Below are positions 33,821 to 45,943 of a DNA stretch of 47,512 nucleotides, piece after piece. The notes beneath the pieces were generated by a model. It did no database searches, was not told the DNA's origin, and saw nothing but the letters and a program-made list of their open reading frames with translations. Location of the stretch: assembly GCA_019509985.1 (NCBI GenBank), contig JAEKLF010000081.1:1-47512 (forward strand), given 5' to 3'. The translations under genes and the position numbers were made by a program. Position 1 is the stretch's first letter; every line of letters starts with the position of its first letter. The DNA is from Burkholderiales bacterium. GTDB taxonomy: Bacteria > Pseudomonadota > Gammaproteobacteria > Burkholderiales > Burkholderiaceae_C.

Positions 33821-33843
33821 GGAGGCTCCTGGAGGGCGGGAAA

Positions 33844-33868
33844 TTCTTCCTCCGTGAGGTCGGAAGAA
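33844..33868. promoter_or_regulatory. Inverted repeat in the oxidoreductase/Lrp intergenic region
   Basis: TTCTTCC (33844-33850) and GGAAGAA (33862-33868) form a perfect seven-base inverted repeat with an 11-base spacer; a further TTCTTCTCC lies at 33909-33917. The 110-base gap separates the divergent oxidoreductase and Lrp-type genes. Repeated imperfect sites of this sort suit an Lrp-family multimer, so this is a candidate operator for the neighbouring regulator. Confidence 0.4.
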
Positions 33869-33930
33869 CTTGCCTCAATGCTGGATCGATCGACATCGAA
33901 TGAGATGATTCTTCTCCAAAGAGGGGATTC

Positions 33931-34401
33931 ATGGAAACAAACGAACTCGACCGCGCCAGCTTGCAGATCCTGGAAGCCCTGCAGGCCGACGCGCGGCTGT
34001 CGACGCAGGCGCTGGCCGAGAAGGTGGGTCTGTCGGCCACCCCCGTGTGGCGGCGCGTCAAGGAGCTGGAGGACCGTGGCGTCATCCGCGGCCAGGTGGT
34101 GCTGGTGGACCGCGAAAAGATCGGCCTGTCCATCCTCGTGCTGGCCAACGTGAGCCTGGTGCGGCACAGCGAGGGCGCCGTCGAGCAGTTCGAGCAGCTC
34201 ATCGCCACGCGGCGCGAGATCATCGAATGCCATGCCATCACCGGCGAGGCCGACTACGTCATCAAGGTCGTCGCGGCCGACATGAAGGCCTACGACCTCT
34301 TCCTGCAGCAGCACATCTTCAAGCTGCCCGGCGTGTCCAGCGTGCGCAGCAATGTCGTGCTGCGCGAGGTCAAGTACGAGACGGCGCTGCCGGTGGGCTG
34401 A
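33931..34401 (+). CDS. Lrp/AsnC family regulator, divergent from the oxidoreductase gene
   Basis: 156 residues from ATG 33931 (METNELDRASLQILEALQAD). The helix-turn-helix is STQALAEKVGLSATPVWRRVKELEDRGVIRGQ and the RAM domain includes REIIECHAITGEADYVIKVVAADMKAYDLF. It is of the BkdR-like type that activates 2-oxoacid catabolism genes in response to amino acids. Position next to the indolepyruvate oxidoreductase gene makes it the likely regulator of that gene. An aromatic or branched-chain amino acid is a reasonable guess for the effector. Confidence 0.94.
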   Translation: METNELDRASLQILEALQADARLSTQALAEKVGLSATPVWRRVKELEDRGVIRGQVVLVDREKIGLSILVLANVSLVRHSEGAVEQFEQLIATRREIIECHAITGEADYVIKVVAADMKAYDLFLQQHIFKLPGVSSVRSNVVLREVKYETALPVG

Positions 34402-34468
34402 GCCACCTCCGGGCCCTTGGCCTCTGGCGCGGATGCGCTGCGCAAGTCCGATGCGGCGATGGACCGCG

Positions 34469-35002
34469 TCAGGACGCTGGCGCGCCGCTGGGTGGCAACG
34501 CCCCGAGGGCGGTGGCAAAGTCCAGCCGCGTGACGGCCTCGCGCAGCCGCGCGAAACCGGCCTCGCCGCAGGCGGCGCGCAGGGCCGGCGCGAGCGGCTC
34601 GAACAAGTCCAGCGCGGCCAGGTCCTGAGCGTGCAGCGCCTGGCGCAGGCCCTGCAGCGCGGCGGCGTCCAGGGGCGCTTGCACAGCGGGCTCGGCAGCG
34701 GCCTGCTGCGCGCCGCGGTGGTCCTTCAGCCAGGGCCGCGCCTGGGCTGTCAGCGCGGTCAGCAGCCGGGCCACCTCGGCCAGTTCGGCGCTGAAGTCGG
34801 CACCGGCGCGGGCCTGGGTTTCGCCACGCCGGGCCGCGTCGCGCAGCGGCACGGCGGCGAGCAGGCCGGCGCCACCGCCGAGCTTGTGCAGCCGCGCCGC
34901 CGTCTCCGTGGCATCGGGCGGTTCGGCCGGCACGGCGGCCAGGTCGGCGAACTCGTCGACGAGGCGCTCCAGAAGCCTGGCGAAGAAGTCCACGTCGCCC
35001 AT
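34469..35002 (-). CDS. Stand-alone Hpt (histidine phosphotransfer) protein
   Basis: 177 residues. The Hpt motif ARLHKLGGGAGLLAA gives phospho-acceptor His39, followed by typical helices (AELAEVARLLTALTAQA). The C-terminal half (LRQALHAQDLAALDLFEPL, then a helical tail) matches the end of the hybrid kinase at 38618 (LRQQDLAALDLFLQLRPSL), so this gene equals the detached Hpt tail of a hybrid kinase. Its ATG shares a base with the stop of the upstream kinase (TGATG), so the two are co-translated. It should pass phosphate from the receiver of the adjacent hybrid kinase, or other receivers of the cluster, to a final regulator. A loss of linker and a split from the kinase is the simplest origin. 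Confidence 0.85.
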   Translation of the reverse strand: MGDVDFFARLLERLVDEFADLAAVPAEPPDATETAARLHKLGGGAGLLAAVPLRDAARRGETQARAGADFSAELAEVARLLTALTAQARPWLKDHRGAQQAAAEPAVQAPLDAAALQGLRQALHAQDLAALDLFEPLAPALRAACGEAGFARLREAVTRLDFATALGALPPSGAPAS

Positions 35003-37632
35003 CAGGGCAGCAGCACCAGGCCGGCCGGGTCGAAGGGCTTGCTGACGAAGCCGTTCATGCCCGCGTCCAGCGCACGCTGGCGCTCGCTGAGCAGGGCGCC
35101 GGCCGTCAGCGCGAGGATGGGCAGCGCGGCCAGGCCCAGCTCGGTGCGGATGGCGCGCGCCGCGGCCAGGCCGTCCAGCACCGGCATCTGCACGTCCATC
35201 AGCACCGCGTCGAAGCCCTCGGGCTCGGCGCGCAGCCGCGCCACCGCATCGGCGCCGTCCTGGGCCAGCGTGACCTGCGCGCCCTCCTGCTCCAGGATGC
35301 GCTGCGCCACCTCGAGGTTGATGCTGCTGTCGTCGGCGACCAGCACGCGCACGCCCGGCAGCAGCTGCACGGCCGACGCGCCGCGCGCGCTCGCCAGCAG
35401 GGACTGCGCCGCGCCACGCTCGGCCAGCGCCGCGTGCACGGCGTCGAAGAGGCTGGACACATCGGCCGGCAGGCGCAGCCGGCCCGCGCCGCCGCTGCCC
35501 GAGGCGCGGCTCATCAGCACGCAGGGCAGGGCGGCCAGGCGCGTCTGCAGCTGTTGCCGGTCAGCCGGGTTCAGCGGCTGCAGCAGGCGGTGGTCGAGCA
35601 GCACGACGTCGGCGGGTGCAACATCCAGCCGCTCGCGCAACACGGCTGCGTCGGCCACGGCCTCGGTCTGCCAGCCGAGGTCGACGCACAGGCGCTTGAG
35701 GGCCTCGCGCTGTGCGTCGTCGTCGCTGGCCAGCAGCAAGCTCAGCGGCCGCGCCGGCCGCGCCGTGCCGAGGGCCGGCTCGGCCGGATCGAAGGGCAGG
35801 CGCACGACGAAGCGCGTGCCCGCGCCCGGGCTGCTGCTGACGCCGACCTGGCCGCCCATCAGCTCGCACAGCTGCCTGACGATGGACAGGCCCAGGCCCG
35901 TGCCGCCGTAGCGGCGCGACGTGGAGCTGTCGGCCTGCGTGAAGGGCGTGAAGATGCGCGACAGCGCGTCGGCCGGGATGCCGATGCCGCTGTCCTCGAT
36001 GGCGAACTCCAGCGTCACCGGCTGAGCAGCCGCATCGGCGCAACGCGCGGCCAGGCGCACCTGGCCCTCGGCGGTGAACTTGATCGCGTTGGAGACCAGG
36101 TTGTTGACGATCTGGCGCAGCCGCGCCGCATCGCCCAGCAGCAGCGGCGGCAGCTCGTCGGCCAGGTCGAGCACCAGCGTGACGCCCTTGGCCTCGGCCT
36201 GGGGCTGGAAGAGGCTGGCGATGTCCTGCAGCAGAGCGCGCGGGTCGAAGGGCGCGACCTCCAGCGCCATCTCGCCGGCCTCGATCTTGGACAAGTCCAG
36301 CACCGCGTTGATGACGTCCAGCAGCGAACGGCTGGCGCCGCTGATCTTGTCGAGCAGGTCGCGCTGGGCCGGGTCCAGCGGCGTGCGCTCGAGCAGGAAG
36401 CTCAGGCCCATGACGGCGTTCATCGGCGTGCGGATCTCGTGGCTCATGTTCGCGAGGAAGTCGCTCTTGGCCGCGCTCGCCGCGTCGGCCACCTGGATGG
36501 CGCGGCGCAACGCGTCGGCGGCGGCGCGCCGTTCGGTCACGTCCTGCACGGCGCCCACCAGGCGCACGACATGCCCGTCCTCGCGCTCGGCGGCGCCCAC
36601 CGAATGCAGCCAGCGCAGCTCGCCGCCGGGCGTCAGCAGCTCCAGCTCCAGGTCCCAGCCCTCGCCGGTCTGCTCGGCGCGCGCCATGGCTTCACGCAGG
36701 CGCTGTTCGGACTCCGGCATGAAGCCGCGCAGCACCGCCTCGGTGTCCAGTTCCTGCCCCGGCGGCACGTCGTGGATGGCATGGGCCTGGGCCGTCCAGC
36801 TGAGCTGGCCGCTGGCGACGTCGATCTCCCAGCCGCCGACGCCGGCCATCTGCCCGGCGCGCGTCAGGAAGGCTTCGTTGCGCGCGAGCTGGCGGTTGGA
36901 GTCGCGCAGCGCCGCGTCGCGCTGCTGCAGCGCGCCGGTCATCGTGTCCAGCGCCTGCGACAACTGGCCGAGCTCGTCCGCGCTCTGCAGGCCGCTGCGC
37001 GCGGCCAGGTTGCCGCCCTCGACGGCCTGGGCCACGCGGCGCAGCCGGTCGATGGGGCCGAGCACGCGGCGCAGCAGCAAGCCGGCGAGCACCAGTGCCA
37101 GCATCAGCAGCGTGGTCTGCGTCGCCACAGCCAGCCAGCGCTGACGCTCGGCGTCCCGGCGGCGGGTCTCGGCGAGGGCGCGCGACAGCTCGAAGGCACC
37201 ATCGCTGACGCGGCGGGTGTCGTTGACGAGCTGGTCGGTCAGCGTCTCGCGGCGGGCCAGTGCGTCCAGGTCGTTCTTGGCCGTCGCGCTGCGCAGCGCG
37301 GCAAAGATCTGCGGCAGGCTGCGTGCGGTGTCCTGAAGGTCGTCGACCTCCTCGGCGCTGGCCGTGCCGGCGGCCGCGTAGTCCGCCAGCGCCTGCGTCA
37401 GCCGCTCGTGCACCAGCGCCCATTGCCGGGCGGCGCGCTCGTTCTGGTGCAGGCCGTAGTCCTGCGTCAGCACGAGCAGGCTGGCGGCGTCGCGAGCGAT
37501 GACCTCGACGACCTCGCGCTGGGCCTCGTTGCGGGCCGAGAACTGGCGCTCGATGGCGATCGTCGTCAGCCGCGTGCCCACGACCGCGAGTGCCGCGATC
37601 ACGCAGGTCATCAGGGCCGGGCGCAGGCGCAT
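35002..37632 (-). CDS. Membrane HAMP-PAS hybrid histidine kinase
   Basis: 876 residues from ATG 37632. Two membrane helices (PALMTCVIAALAVVGTRLTTI and QTTLLMLALVLAGLLL) enclose a helical periplasmic sensor of about 160 residues; HAMP and a PAS unit (GQMAGVGGWEIDVASG) follow. The HisKA domain has His398 in NMSHEIRTPMNAVMG, and HATPase_c has NNLVSNAIKFT and GTGLGLSIVRQL. A degenerate receiver-like segment (SLLLASDDDAQREALKRL) precedes a true receiver with phospho-acceptor Asp813 (VLMDVQMPVLDG) and lysine in VSKPFDP. The protein stops at GLVLLP, so the last receiver helix is missing. The binding-protein gene upstream ends only two bases before this ATG and may provide its periplasmic ligand. Confidence 0.92.
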   Translation of the reverse strand: MRLRPALMTCVIAALAVVGTRLTTIAIERQFSARNEAQREVVEVIARDAASLLVLTQDYGLHQNERAARQWALVHERLTQALADYAAAGTASAEEVDDLQDTARSLPQIFAALRSATAKNDLDALARRETLTDQLVNDTRRVSDGAFELSRALAETRRRDAERQRWLAVATQTTLLMLALVLAGLLLRRVLGPIDRLRRVAQAVEGGNLAARSGLQSADELGQLSQALDTMTGALQQRDAALRDSNRQLARNEAFLTRAGQMAGVGGWEIDVASGQLSWTAQAHAIHDVPPGQELDTEAVLRGFMPESEQRLREAMARAEQTGEGWDLELELLTPGGELRWLHSVGAAEREDGHVVRLVGAVQDVTERRAAADALRRAIQVADAASAAKSDFLANMSHEIRTPMNAVMGLSFLLERTPLDPAQRDLLDKISGASRSLLDVINAVLDLSKIEAGEMALEVAPFDPRALLQDIASLFQPQAEAKGVTLVLDLADELPPLLLGDAARLRQIVNNLVSNAIKFTAEGQVRLAARCADAAAQPVTLEFAIEDSGIGIPADALSRIFTPFTQADSSTSRRYGGTGLGLSIVRQLCELMGGQVGVSSSPGAGTRFVVRLPFDPAEPALGTARPARPLSLLLASDDDAQREALKRLCVDLGWQTEAVADAAVLRERLDVAPADVVLLDHRLLQPLNPADRQQLQTRLAALPCVLMSRASGSGGAGRLRLPADVSSLFDAVHAALAERGAAQSLLASARGASAVQLLPGVRVLVADDSSINLEVAQRILEQEGAQVTLAQDGADAVARLRAEPEGFDAVLMDVQMPVLDGLAAARAIRTELGLAALPILALTAGALLSERQRALDAGMNGFVSKPFDPAGLVLLP

Positions 37633-37634
37633 GG

Positions 37635-38609
37635 CTACTTGATGAGCGTCATGGCGCGTGGGTCCAGCGCGCGCAGCGGCTCGATGCGCATCAGCTCCAG
37701 GTAGTCGGGCATGGCCGGGTTGTCCACCAGGCCCTCGCGCACGGCCCAGCGCGACTCGGCCTCCAGCGTGGACAGCAGCGACTGGTCCAGGCCGAGGCGG
37801 AAGTCGTAGCCGTCGAGCTGGCTGGCCACGGCCTTGGCGTCCTGCTTCCACAGTGCGGCCAGCAGCGCGCGCGCGCGTGCAGGCTGGCCGTTCAGCAGCG
37901 CGATGCCGCGCTGCGTGGCGCGCAGCAGGCGCAGCAGCGTGTCCTGGCTCAGGCCCGGCTGGGCGACGAGGTTGACCATGACGGTGTAGGGCCGCAACGT
38001 CGCCAGCACCTGGCCCTTGGCGCCCAGCTGCTCAGCCGCCTGCGGGCCGACGGGGCGATAGAACGCGGCCGCATCCACCTCGCCGCGCAGCAGCGGCTCC
38101 GCCCCGCGGTTGGGATCGAGGAAGACGAAGCTGACCGTGTCGCGCGGGACGCCGTTGACGAGCAGGAAGACGTTGGTGAAGTAATGGGCGCTGGTGCCGC
38201 GCGCGACGCCGATGCGCTTGCCGGCGAGGTCGGCCGGCGTGCGCACGCCGCGGTCGACCCGCCCCAGCAGCATGGTGTCCTTGGCCGAGGTGCCGAAGGT
38301 GGCGACGATGTCGAAGCGGTGGCCGGCATGCAGCGCGAAGACCATGGGCGTGTCGGCCACGGTGGCGACCTGGGCCTCGCCGTCGGTCAGGTGCTTGAGG
38401 CAGCGGCGGCCATTGATGCAGGGCTGGATGCGCACGTCCAGCCCCTCGGCTGCGAAATAGCCCTCCAGGTTGGCCAGTTGCAGCGGCGCGAACAGCGTCG
38501 ACTCGCCCAGGGCCAGCACCAGCGGCGCGGCCCAGGCGGGCGCGGCCAGCAGCAGCACCAGGCTCAGGCCGATCAGCAGTTGGGCAGGGCCGCGGTGCAT
38601 GGCAGGCAT
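37635..38609 (-). CDS. Periplasmic NMT1/THI5-like substrate-binding protein
   Basis: 324 residues from ATG 38609 (an ATG at 38600 is equally possible). A signal peptide (LLIGLSLVLLLAAPAWA) precedes a type II periplasmic binding fold of the NMT1/THI5/SsuA kind: LALGESTLFAPLQLANLEGYFAAEGLDV, VATVADTPMVFALHAGH, LAGKRIGVARGTSAHYF, and TLRPYTVMVNLVAQPG. Such proteins bind sulfonates, nitrate, pyrimidines or other small ligands. There is no permease or ATPase gene; instead the gene lies between two hybrid kinases, so it probably serves as a sensor subunit. Its stop is two bases before the start of the membrane hybrid kinase. Confidence 0.9.
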   Translation of the reverse strand: MPAMHRGPAQLLIGLSLVLLLAAPAWAAPLVLALGESTLFAPLQLANLEGYFAAEGLDVRIQPCINGRRCLKHLTDGEAQVATVADTPMVFALHAGHRFDIVATFGTSAKDTMLLGRVDRGVRTPADLAGKRIGVARGTSAHYFTNVFLLVNGVPRDTVSFVFLDPNRGAEPLLRGEVDAAAFYRPVGPQAAEQLGAKGQVLATLRPYTVMVNLVAQPGLSQDTLLRLLRATQRGIALLNGQPARARALLAALWKQDAKAVASQLDGYDFRLGLDQSLLSTLEAESRWAVREGLVDNPAMPDYLELMRIEPLRALDPRAMTLIK

Positions 38610-38617
38610 TGTGGGGC

Positions 38618-41960
<3,343 letters not shown>

Positions 41961-41974
<14 letters not shown>

Positions 41975-42932
41975 GCGCCTCCAGCGCCTCGCCGACGCGA
42001 CCGCGCCCGGCCGCCTTGGCCAGGTAGAGCCGCCGGTCGGCCATTTCCACGAGGGCTTCGCCGTGACTGTCGACGACCGCCGCGTCCTGGTCGGGTCGCG
42101 CCGCGGCCCAGCCGACCGACACGCTGCAGGCCCCACCCAGCGGCGAGTCGGCATGTGGCAGCGCCAGCGCCGTGACGGCGTCGACGATGCGCTGGGCCAT
42201 GGCGCTGGCGCCGGCCGCGTCGGTCTGCGGCAGCAGCACGGCGAACTCCTCGCCGCCGTAGCGCGCGGCCAGGTCGGCCGGGCGGCGGATGCAGGCGCGG
42301 ATGGCGGCGCCGATCTGGCGCAGGCAGGCGTCGCCCGCGACATGGCCGTAGCGGTCGTTGTAGCGCTTGAAGTGGTCGACGTCGACGAGCAGCAGCGCCA
42401 GGCTCTCGTGGCTGCGGCGCGCGCGCTCGCATTCGACGCGCAGGTCCTGGTCGAAACGGCGGCGGTTGGCCAGGCCGGTCATGCCGTCGGTCAGCGCCGA
42501 GGCGCGCAGCGCATCGGCCAGGGCCTTCAGGCGCAGCTGGGTGCGCACGCGCGCGACGACGACCTCGGCCACCGGCGGCTTGCGGATGAAGTCCGACGCG
42601 CCGGCCGCAAAGCCCGCCACCTCGACGGCGACCTCGGTGTGGCCGGTGATGATGATGACGGGCACGTCGGCCAGGCGTGGGTCGGCGTGCAGCGCGGCGC
42701 AGACCTCGAAGCCGCTCAGGCCCGGCATCTCGGCGTCGACGAGGATGAGGTCGGGCGGGCTCTCGCGGGCCAGGCGCAGCGCGTCCTCACCGGACAACGC
42801 GAAGCGCAGCTCGCCCAGGCCGCCCAGCATGCGCGCCAGCACCTGCACGCTGGCGGCGTCGTCATCGACCAGCAGCACGCTCTGGCGTTCGTCCAGCTCG
42901 GCGGGCCAGGTGTTGGGAGCGGGCAGCTTCAT
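41961..42932 (-). CDS. REC-GGDEF diguanylate cyclase response regulator
   Basis: 323 residues. The receiver has VLLVDDDAAS, phospho-acceptor Asp66 in ILVDAEMPGLSG and Lys118 in IRKPP. The GGDEF domain has DGMTGLANRRRF, VDVDHFKRYND with the metal-binding Asp, GGEEF at 216-220 and I-site RPAD at 207-210, so every element of an active, feedback-inhibited cyclase is present. Same layout as PleD/WspR-type regulators: phosphorylation should promote dimerisation and cyclic di-GMP production. It is the second of two REC-GGDEF genes in a row; the stop of its degenerate neighbour lies four bases before its ATG. Confidence 0.95.
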
Positions 42933-42936
42933 CGCT

Positions 42937-43911
42937 TCAGGCGGCCAGCGGCGGTTCGTGGCCACCGTCGGCGCGGGTGGCGCACAGGAACAGGCGACCG
43001 GGGCCGGCGTCGCGCGCGGCGACCAGGGCCGCTTCGGCGGCCGTGGCCGGGTCACCGTCGCCGGCCAGCAGGCCGATGCCGATGGCCAGCGTCAGCTCGC
43101 TGTCGTCGGCCAGGGCCTGCTGCAGCTTGGTGGCGACGGCCGCGGCGCCGGCGGCCGTGGTGTCGGGCAGCAGCAGCGCGAAGACCTCGTCGCCATGGCG
43201 GGCGATCAGGTCGGCCGGCCGCTGCAGCACCTGTTGGGCCAGGCCGGCGACATGGCGCAGCGCGTTGTCGGCGGCGCCGCGGCCGTGGCGTTGTCCATAG
43301 GCAGCCAGGCCTTCGAGGCCGGCGAGCAGCAGGGCCAGCGGCTGGCCGCTGCGGCGCGAGCGGCGGGTTTCCAGCGCGAGGTCGTCGTCGAGCTGGGCGC
43401 GCTCGGCCACGCCGGTCAGCGCGTCGCGCCGGGCCAGGCGCACCAGGCGCTGGGCGGTGCGGTGCAGGCGCAGCTGCATGGCCACCCGGGCGCGCAGCGC
43501 CGGGCCGGCCACCGGCTTGGCGATGAAATCGGCGGCTCCGAGCTCGAACACGGCGGCCTCGACGCGGGCATCGTTGTGCTGCGTGACGAAGATGACGGGC
43601 ACCTCGGCGAGCAGCGGGTCGGCCTTGAGGCGGCGGCAGACCTCGAAGCCGTCGATGCCGGGCATCTCGGCGTCCAGCAGCACCAGCTCGGGCTGCCAGC
43701 TCCGCGCCAGCGCCAGCGCCTGCTCGCCGTCGGTGGCGAAACGCAGCTGGCTGTAGCCCGACAGCAGCCGGCCGAGCATCTGGATCATGCCGGGGTCGTC
43801 GTCGACGAGCAGCACGCGGGCGTCGGCCAGCGACGGCAGCAGGCCGTCGAGCCGGCTGGCCAGCGCGCTGGGCGGGGCGGGGGAGATGGAGCTGGGCAGG
43901 GTCAAGGGCAT
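42937..43911 (-). CDS. REC-GGDEF protein with degenerate active site, intact I-site
   Basis: 324 residues. The receiver is complete: LLVDDDPGM, Asp80 (LVLLDAEMPGIDG), Lys122 (IAKPVAG). The GGDEF-like domain aligns over its whole length with that of the next gene (ARRDALTGVAERAQL, then RPADLIARHGDEVFALLLP), but the active-site motif is GDEVF at 240-244 instead of GGEEF, and the metal-binding segment reads LAGLEGLAAYG instead of VDVDHFKRYND. The I-site RPAD at 231-234 is retained five residues before the motif. It should not make cyclic di-GMP but could bind it, making it a candidate receptor. The C terminus is short and has no output domain. Confidence 0.92.
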   Translation of the reverse strand: MPLTLPSSISPAPPSALASRLDGLLPSLADARVLLVDDDPGMIQMLGRLLSGYSQLRFATDGEQALALARSWQPELVLLDAEMPGIDGFEVCRRLKADPLLAEVPVIFVTQHNDARVEAAVFELGAADFIAKPVAGPALRARVAMQLRLHRTAQRLVRLARRDALTGVAERAQLDDDLALETRRSRRSGQPLALLLAGLEGLAAYGQRHGRGAADNALRHVAGLAQQVLQRPADLIARHGDEVFALLLPDTTAAGAAAVATKLQQALADDSELTLAIGIGLLAGDGDPATAAEAALVAARDAGPGRLFLCATRADGGHEPPLAA

Positions 43912-43945
43912 GGCGCGGCCATTGTGGGGCCGGGGGTGGGTTGGC

Positions 43946-45919
43946 TCAATCTGGGGCGGGTTGCAGGATCAGCTCGAAGCGGCAGCCGCGGCCGGCGCCG
44001 TCGCTGTGCACCTGCAGGCGGCCGCCCATCGCCTGCATGAGTTCGCGTGTCAGCGTCAGGCCCAGGCCCGTGCCGGGAATGACGCCCCCGTCCTGGCCGA
44101 GGCGGTTGTAGGGTTCGAACAGGTGGGCGAGCTGGGACGCGCCGAGGCCGGCGCCATGGTCCTGCACGGCCAGCGCGATCTCGCCGCCGCGGGCCCGGAT
44201 CTCGACCTCGACGCGGCCGCCGTCGCGGCCGTACTTGATGGCGTTGGACAGCAGGTTGTCCAGGCATTGGCGCAGCCGGCGCGCATCGGCGCGCACCCGC
44301 ACCGGGGCGCCGGGCTCCGGCAGGCTCAGCCGCAGGCCGGCCTGCTCGGCCTGGACCCGGGCCGGGCCGCCGGCCTGCTGCACCAGGGCGCCGAGCTCGA
44401 CCTCGCCGACCTCGACATGGAACTGGCCCGACTCCATGCGCGCGATGTCGGTCACGTCGGCCAGCAGGCTGGAGAGGTGGCCGACGGCGTCCAGGATGTG
44501 GGTGAGCCTGTCGGCCTGGGCGGGCGCCAGTGGCGTCTTGCGGTCGGCGGCCATCAGCTGGGCGAAGCCCTTGATGACGTTGATCGGGTTGCCCAGCTCG
44601 TGGGCGATGTAGGAGAGCATGGAGGCCGTGGCGCGGCGCGCGGCGGCGGCCTCGTCCTGGCGGCGCAGCAGGGCCTGCAGGCGGTCGCGCTCGCGCGTGT
44701 CGCGCAGCACGTGAACGGTCAGCGCATCGGCGCCGTCGCCTTCCGTGGAGCTGCTGGCCTCGACGGGGATGCGCAGGCCGCCGGCATGCTGCACGCGGTG
44801 ATGGCCGGCGGCATCGACGCCGAGCAGCTCGGCCAGGCGCAGGCGGCACAGGTCGGCGTGGGCCAGGCCGAGCAGCTGGCAGGCGGCGGCATTGGCCATG
44901 ACGACGCGGTCGTCGGCGTCGGCGACGAGGATGGCGTCCTTGCAGGCCTCGAAGACGGCGGCGACGCGGCTGTCGCTGAGCTGGCGGTGGCGGTCGCCGA
45001 CCTGGTCGAGGTAGCGCTCCAGCGAGCGCTTGCGGTCGACGAGGCGGCGCACGCGGGCGCGCAGCACCGGCGCGTTGAAGGGCTTGCGCACGAAGTCGTC
45101 GCCGCCCAGGGCCAGCGCGCGGGCCTCGTGGCCGATGGTGCTCGACTGGGTCAGGAACATGATGGGCACCTGGCCCAGCCTGGGGTCGGCGCGCAGCTTC
45201 TGGCAGACGCGAAAGCCGTCGCTGTCGGGCAGGTCGATGTCGAGCAGGATGAGGTCGGGGCGCAGCTCGTCGACGAGGCCGAGGGCCTGCGCGCCGTTCA
45301 GCGCGAAATGGCATTCGCCGACGTCGGCGAGCAGGCGGCGCACGAGCTGGATGCTGGTGGCGTCGTCGTCGATGATGAGGATGCGCGTGCGCTCGATGGC
45401 CTCGGCCGGGAGTTCGGCGGCGGCGTCGTCGGCGCGAGCGGCGGCCGCGCGCAGCTGGGTGCGCAGCCGCGCCAGCACCTGCACGTCGTCGAAGGGCTTG
45501 CGCAGGAAGTCGTCGGCGCCGAGCTGCAGCGCGGTGGCCTCGGTGGCAGCGTCGCCGTGCTGGCTGACGAAGATGACGGGCAGGTCCTGCAGGCCGAGGG
45601 TAGCGCGCAGGCGGCGGCAGACCTCGAAGCCGTCCAGCCCCGGCAGCTCGACGTCCAGCAGCACGAGGTCGGGCCGGTGTTGCTCGGCCAGGCGCAGCGC
45701 ATCCTCGCCGTTGGTGGCGAAGCTGATCTGCGCGAAGCCCTTGAGCAGCTGGCCGAGGTATTCGATGGCGCCGAGGTCGTCGTCGACGACGAGCAGCCGG
45801 ATCAGGCAGGTGCGCACCGGCTCGGCGGTGTCGGCCGGACCGGTGGCGGGCCGCGGCCGGGCGGGCTGCGGCCAGCGGGGTGGCGGCTGCTGCGCAGCGC
45901 CGGTCTGGAGGATGTTCAT
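43946..45919 (-). CDS. REC-REC-PAS histidine kinase
   Basis: 657 residues from ATG 45919, with GGGAGAA upstream. After a Pro-rich N terminus two receiver domains follow: the first with Asp89 (VLLDVELPGLDG), the second with Asp227 (ILLDIDLPDSDG), each with its KPF lysine. A coiled coil and a PAS unit (SRVAAVFEACKDAILVADADD) lead to HisKA with His440 (YIAHELGNPINVIKGF) and HATPase_c (DNLLSNAIKYG, GTGLGLTLTREL). Receivers at the N terminus of a kinase mean its activity is set by upstream phosphate donors. No membrane segment is present, so it is cytosolic. It is 24 bases downstream of the GAF-PAS-HisKA-REC gene. Confidence 0.93.
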   Translation of the reverse strand: MNILQTGAAQQPPPRWPQPARPRPATGPADTAEPVRTCLIRLLVVDDDLGAIEYLGQLLKGFAQISFATNGEDALRLAEQHRPDLVLLDVELPGLDGFEVCRRLRATLGLQDLPVIFVSQHGDAATEATALQLGADDFLRKPFDDVQVLARLRTQLRAAAARADDAAAELPAEAIERTRILIIDDDATSIQLVRRLLADVGECHFALNGAQALGLVDELRPDLILLDIDLPDSDGFRVCQKLRADPRLGQVPIMFLTQSSTIGHEARALALGGDDFVRKPFNAPVLRARVRRLVDRKRSLERYLDQVGDRHRQLSDSRVAAVFEACKDAILVADADDRVVMANAAACQLLGLAHADLCRLRLAELLGVDAAGHHRVQHAGGLRIPVEASSSTEGDGADALTVHVLRDTRERDRLQALLRRQDEAAAARRATASMLSYIAHELGNPINVIKGFAQLMAADRKTPLAPAQADRLTHILDAVGHLSSLLADVTDIARMESGQFHVEVGEVELGALVQQAGGPARVQAEQAGLRLSLPEPGAPVRVRADARRLRQCLDNLLSNAIKYGRDGGRVEVEIRARGGEIALAVQDHGAGLGASQLAHLFEPYNRLGQDGGVIPGTGLGLTLTRELMQAMGGRLQVHSDGAGRGCRFELILQPAPD

Positions 45920-45943
45920 TGGTTTTCTCCCTGGGGTCTGCTG

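Noticed and set aside
31253..34153. Open frame of about 966 codons on the plus strand across the oxidoreductase gene
   Set aside because: The minus strand encodes a complete, motif-rich enzyme over the same bases; the plus frame is a shadow.
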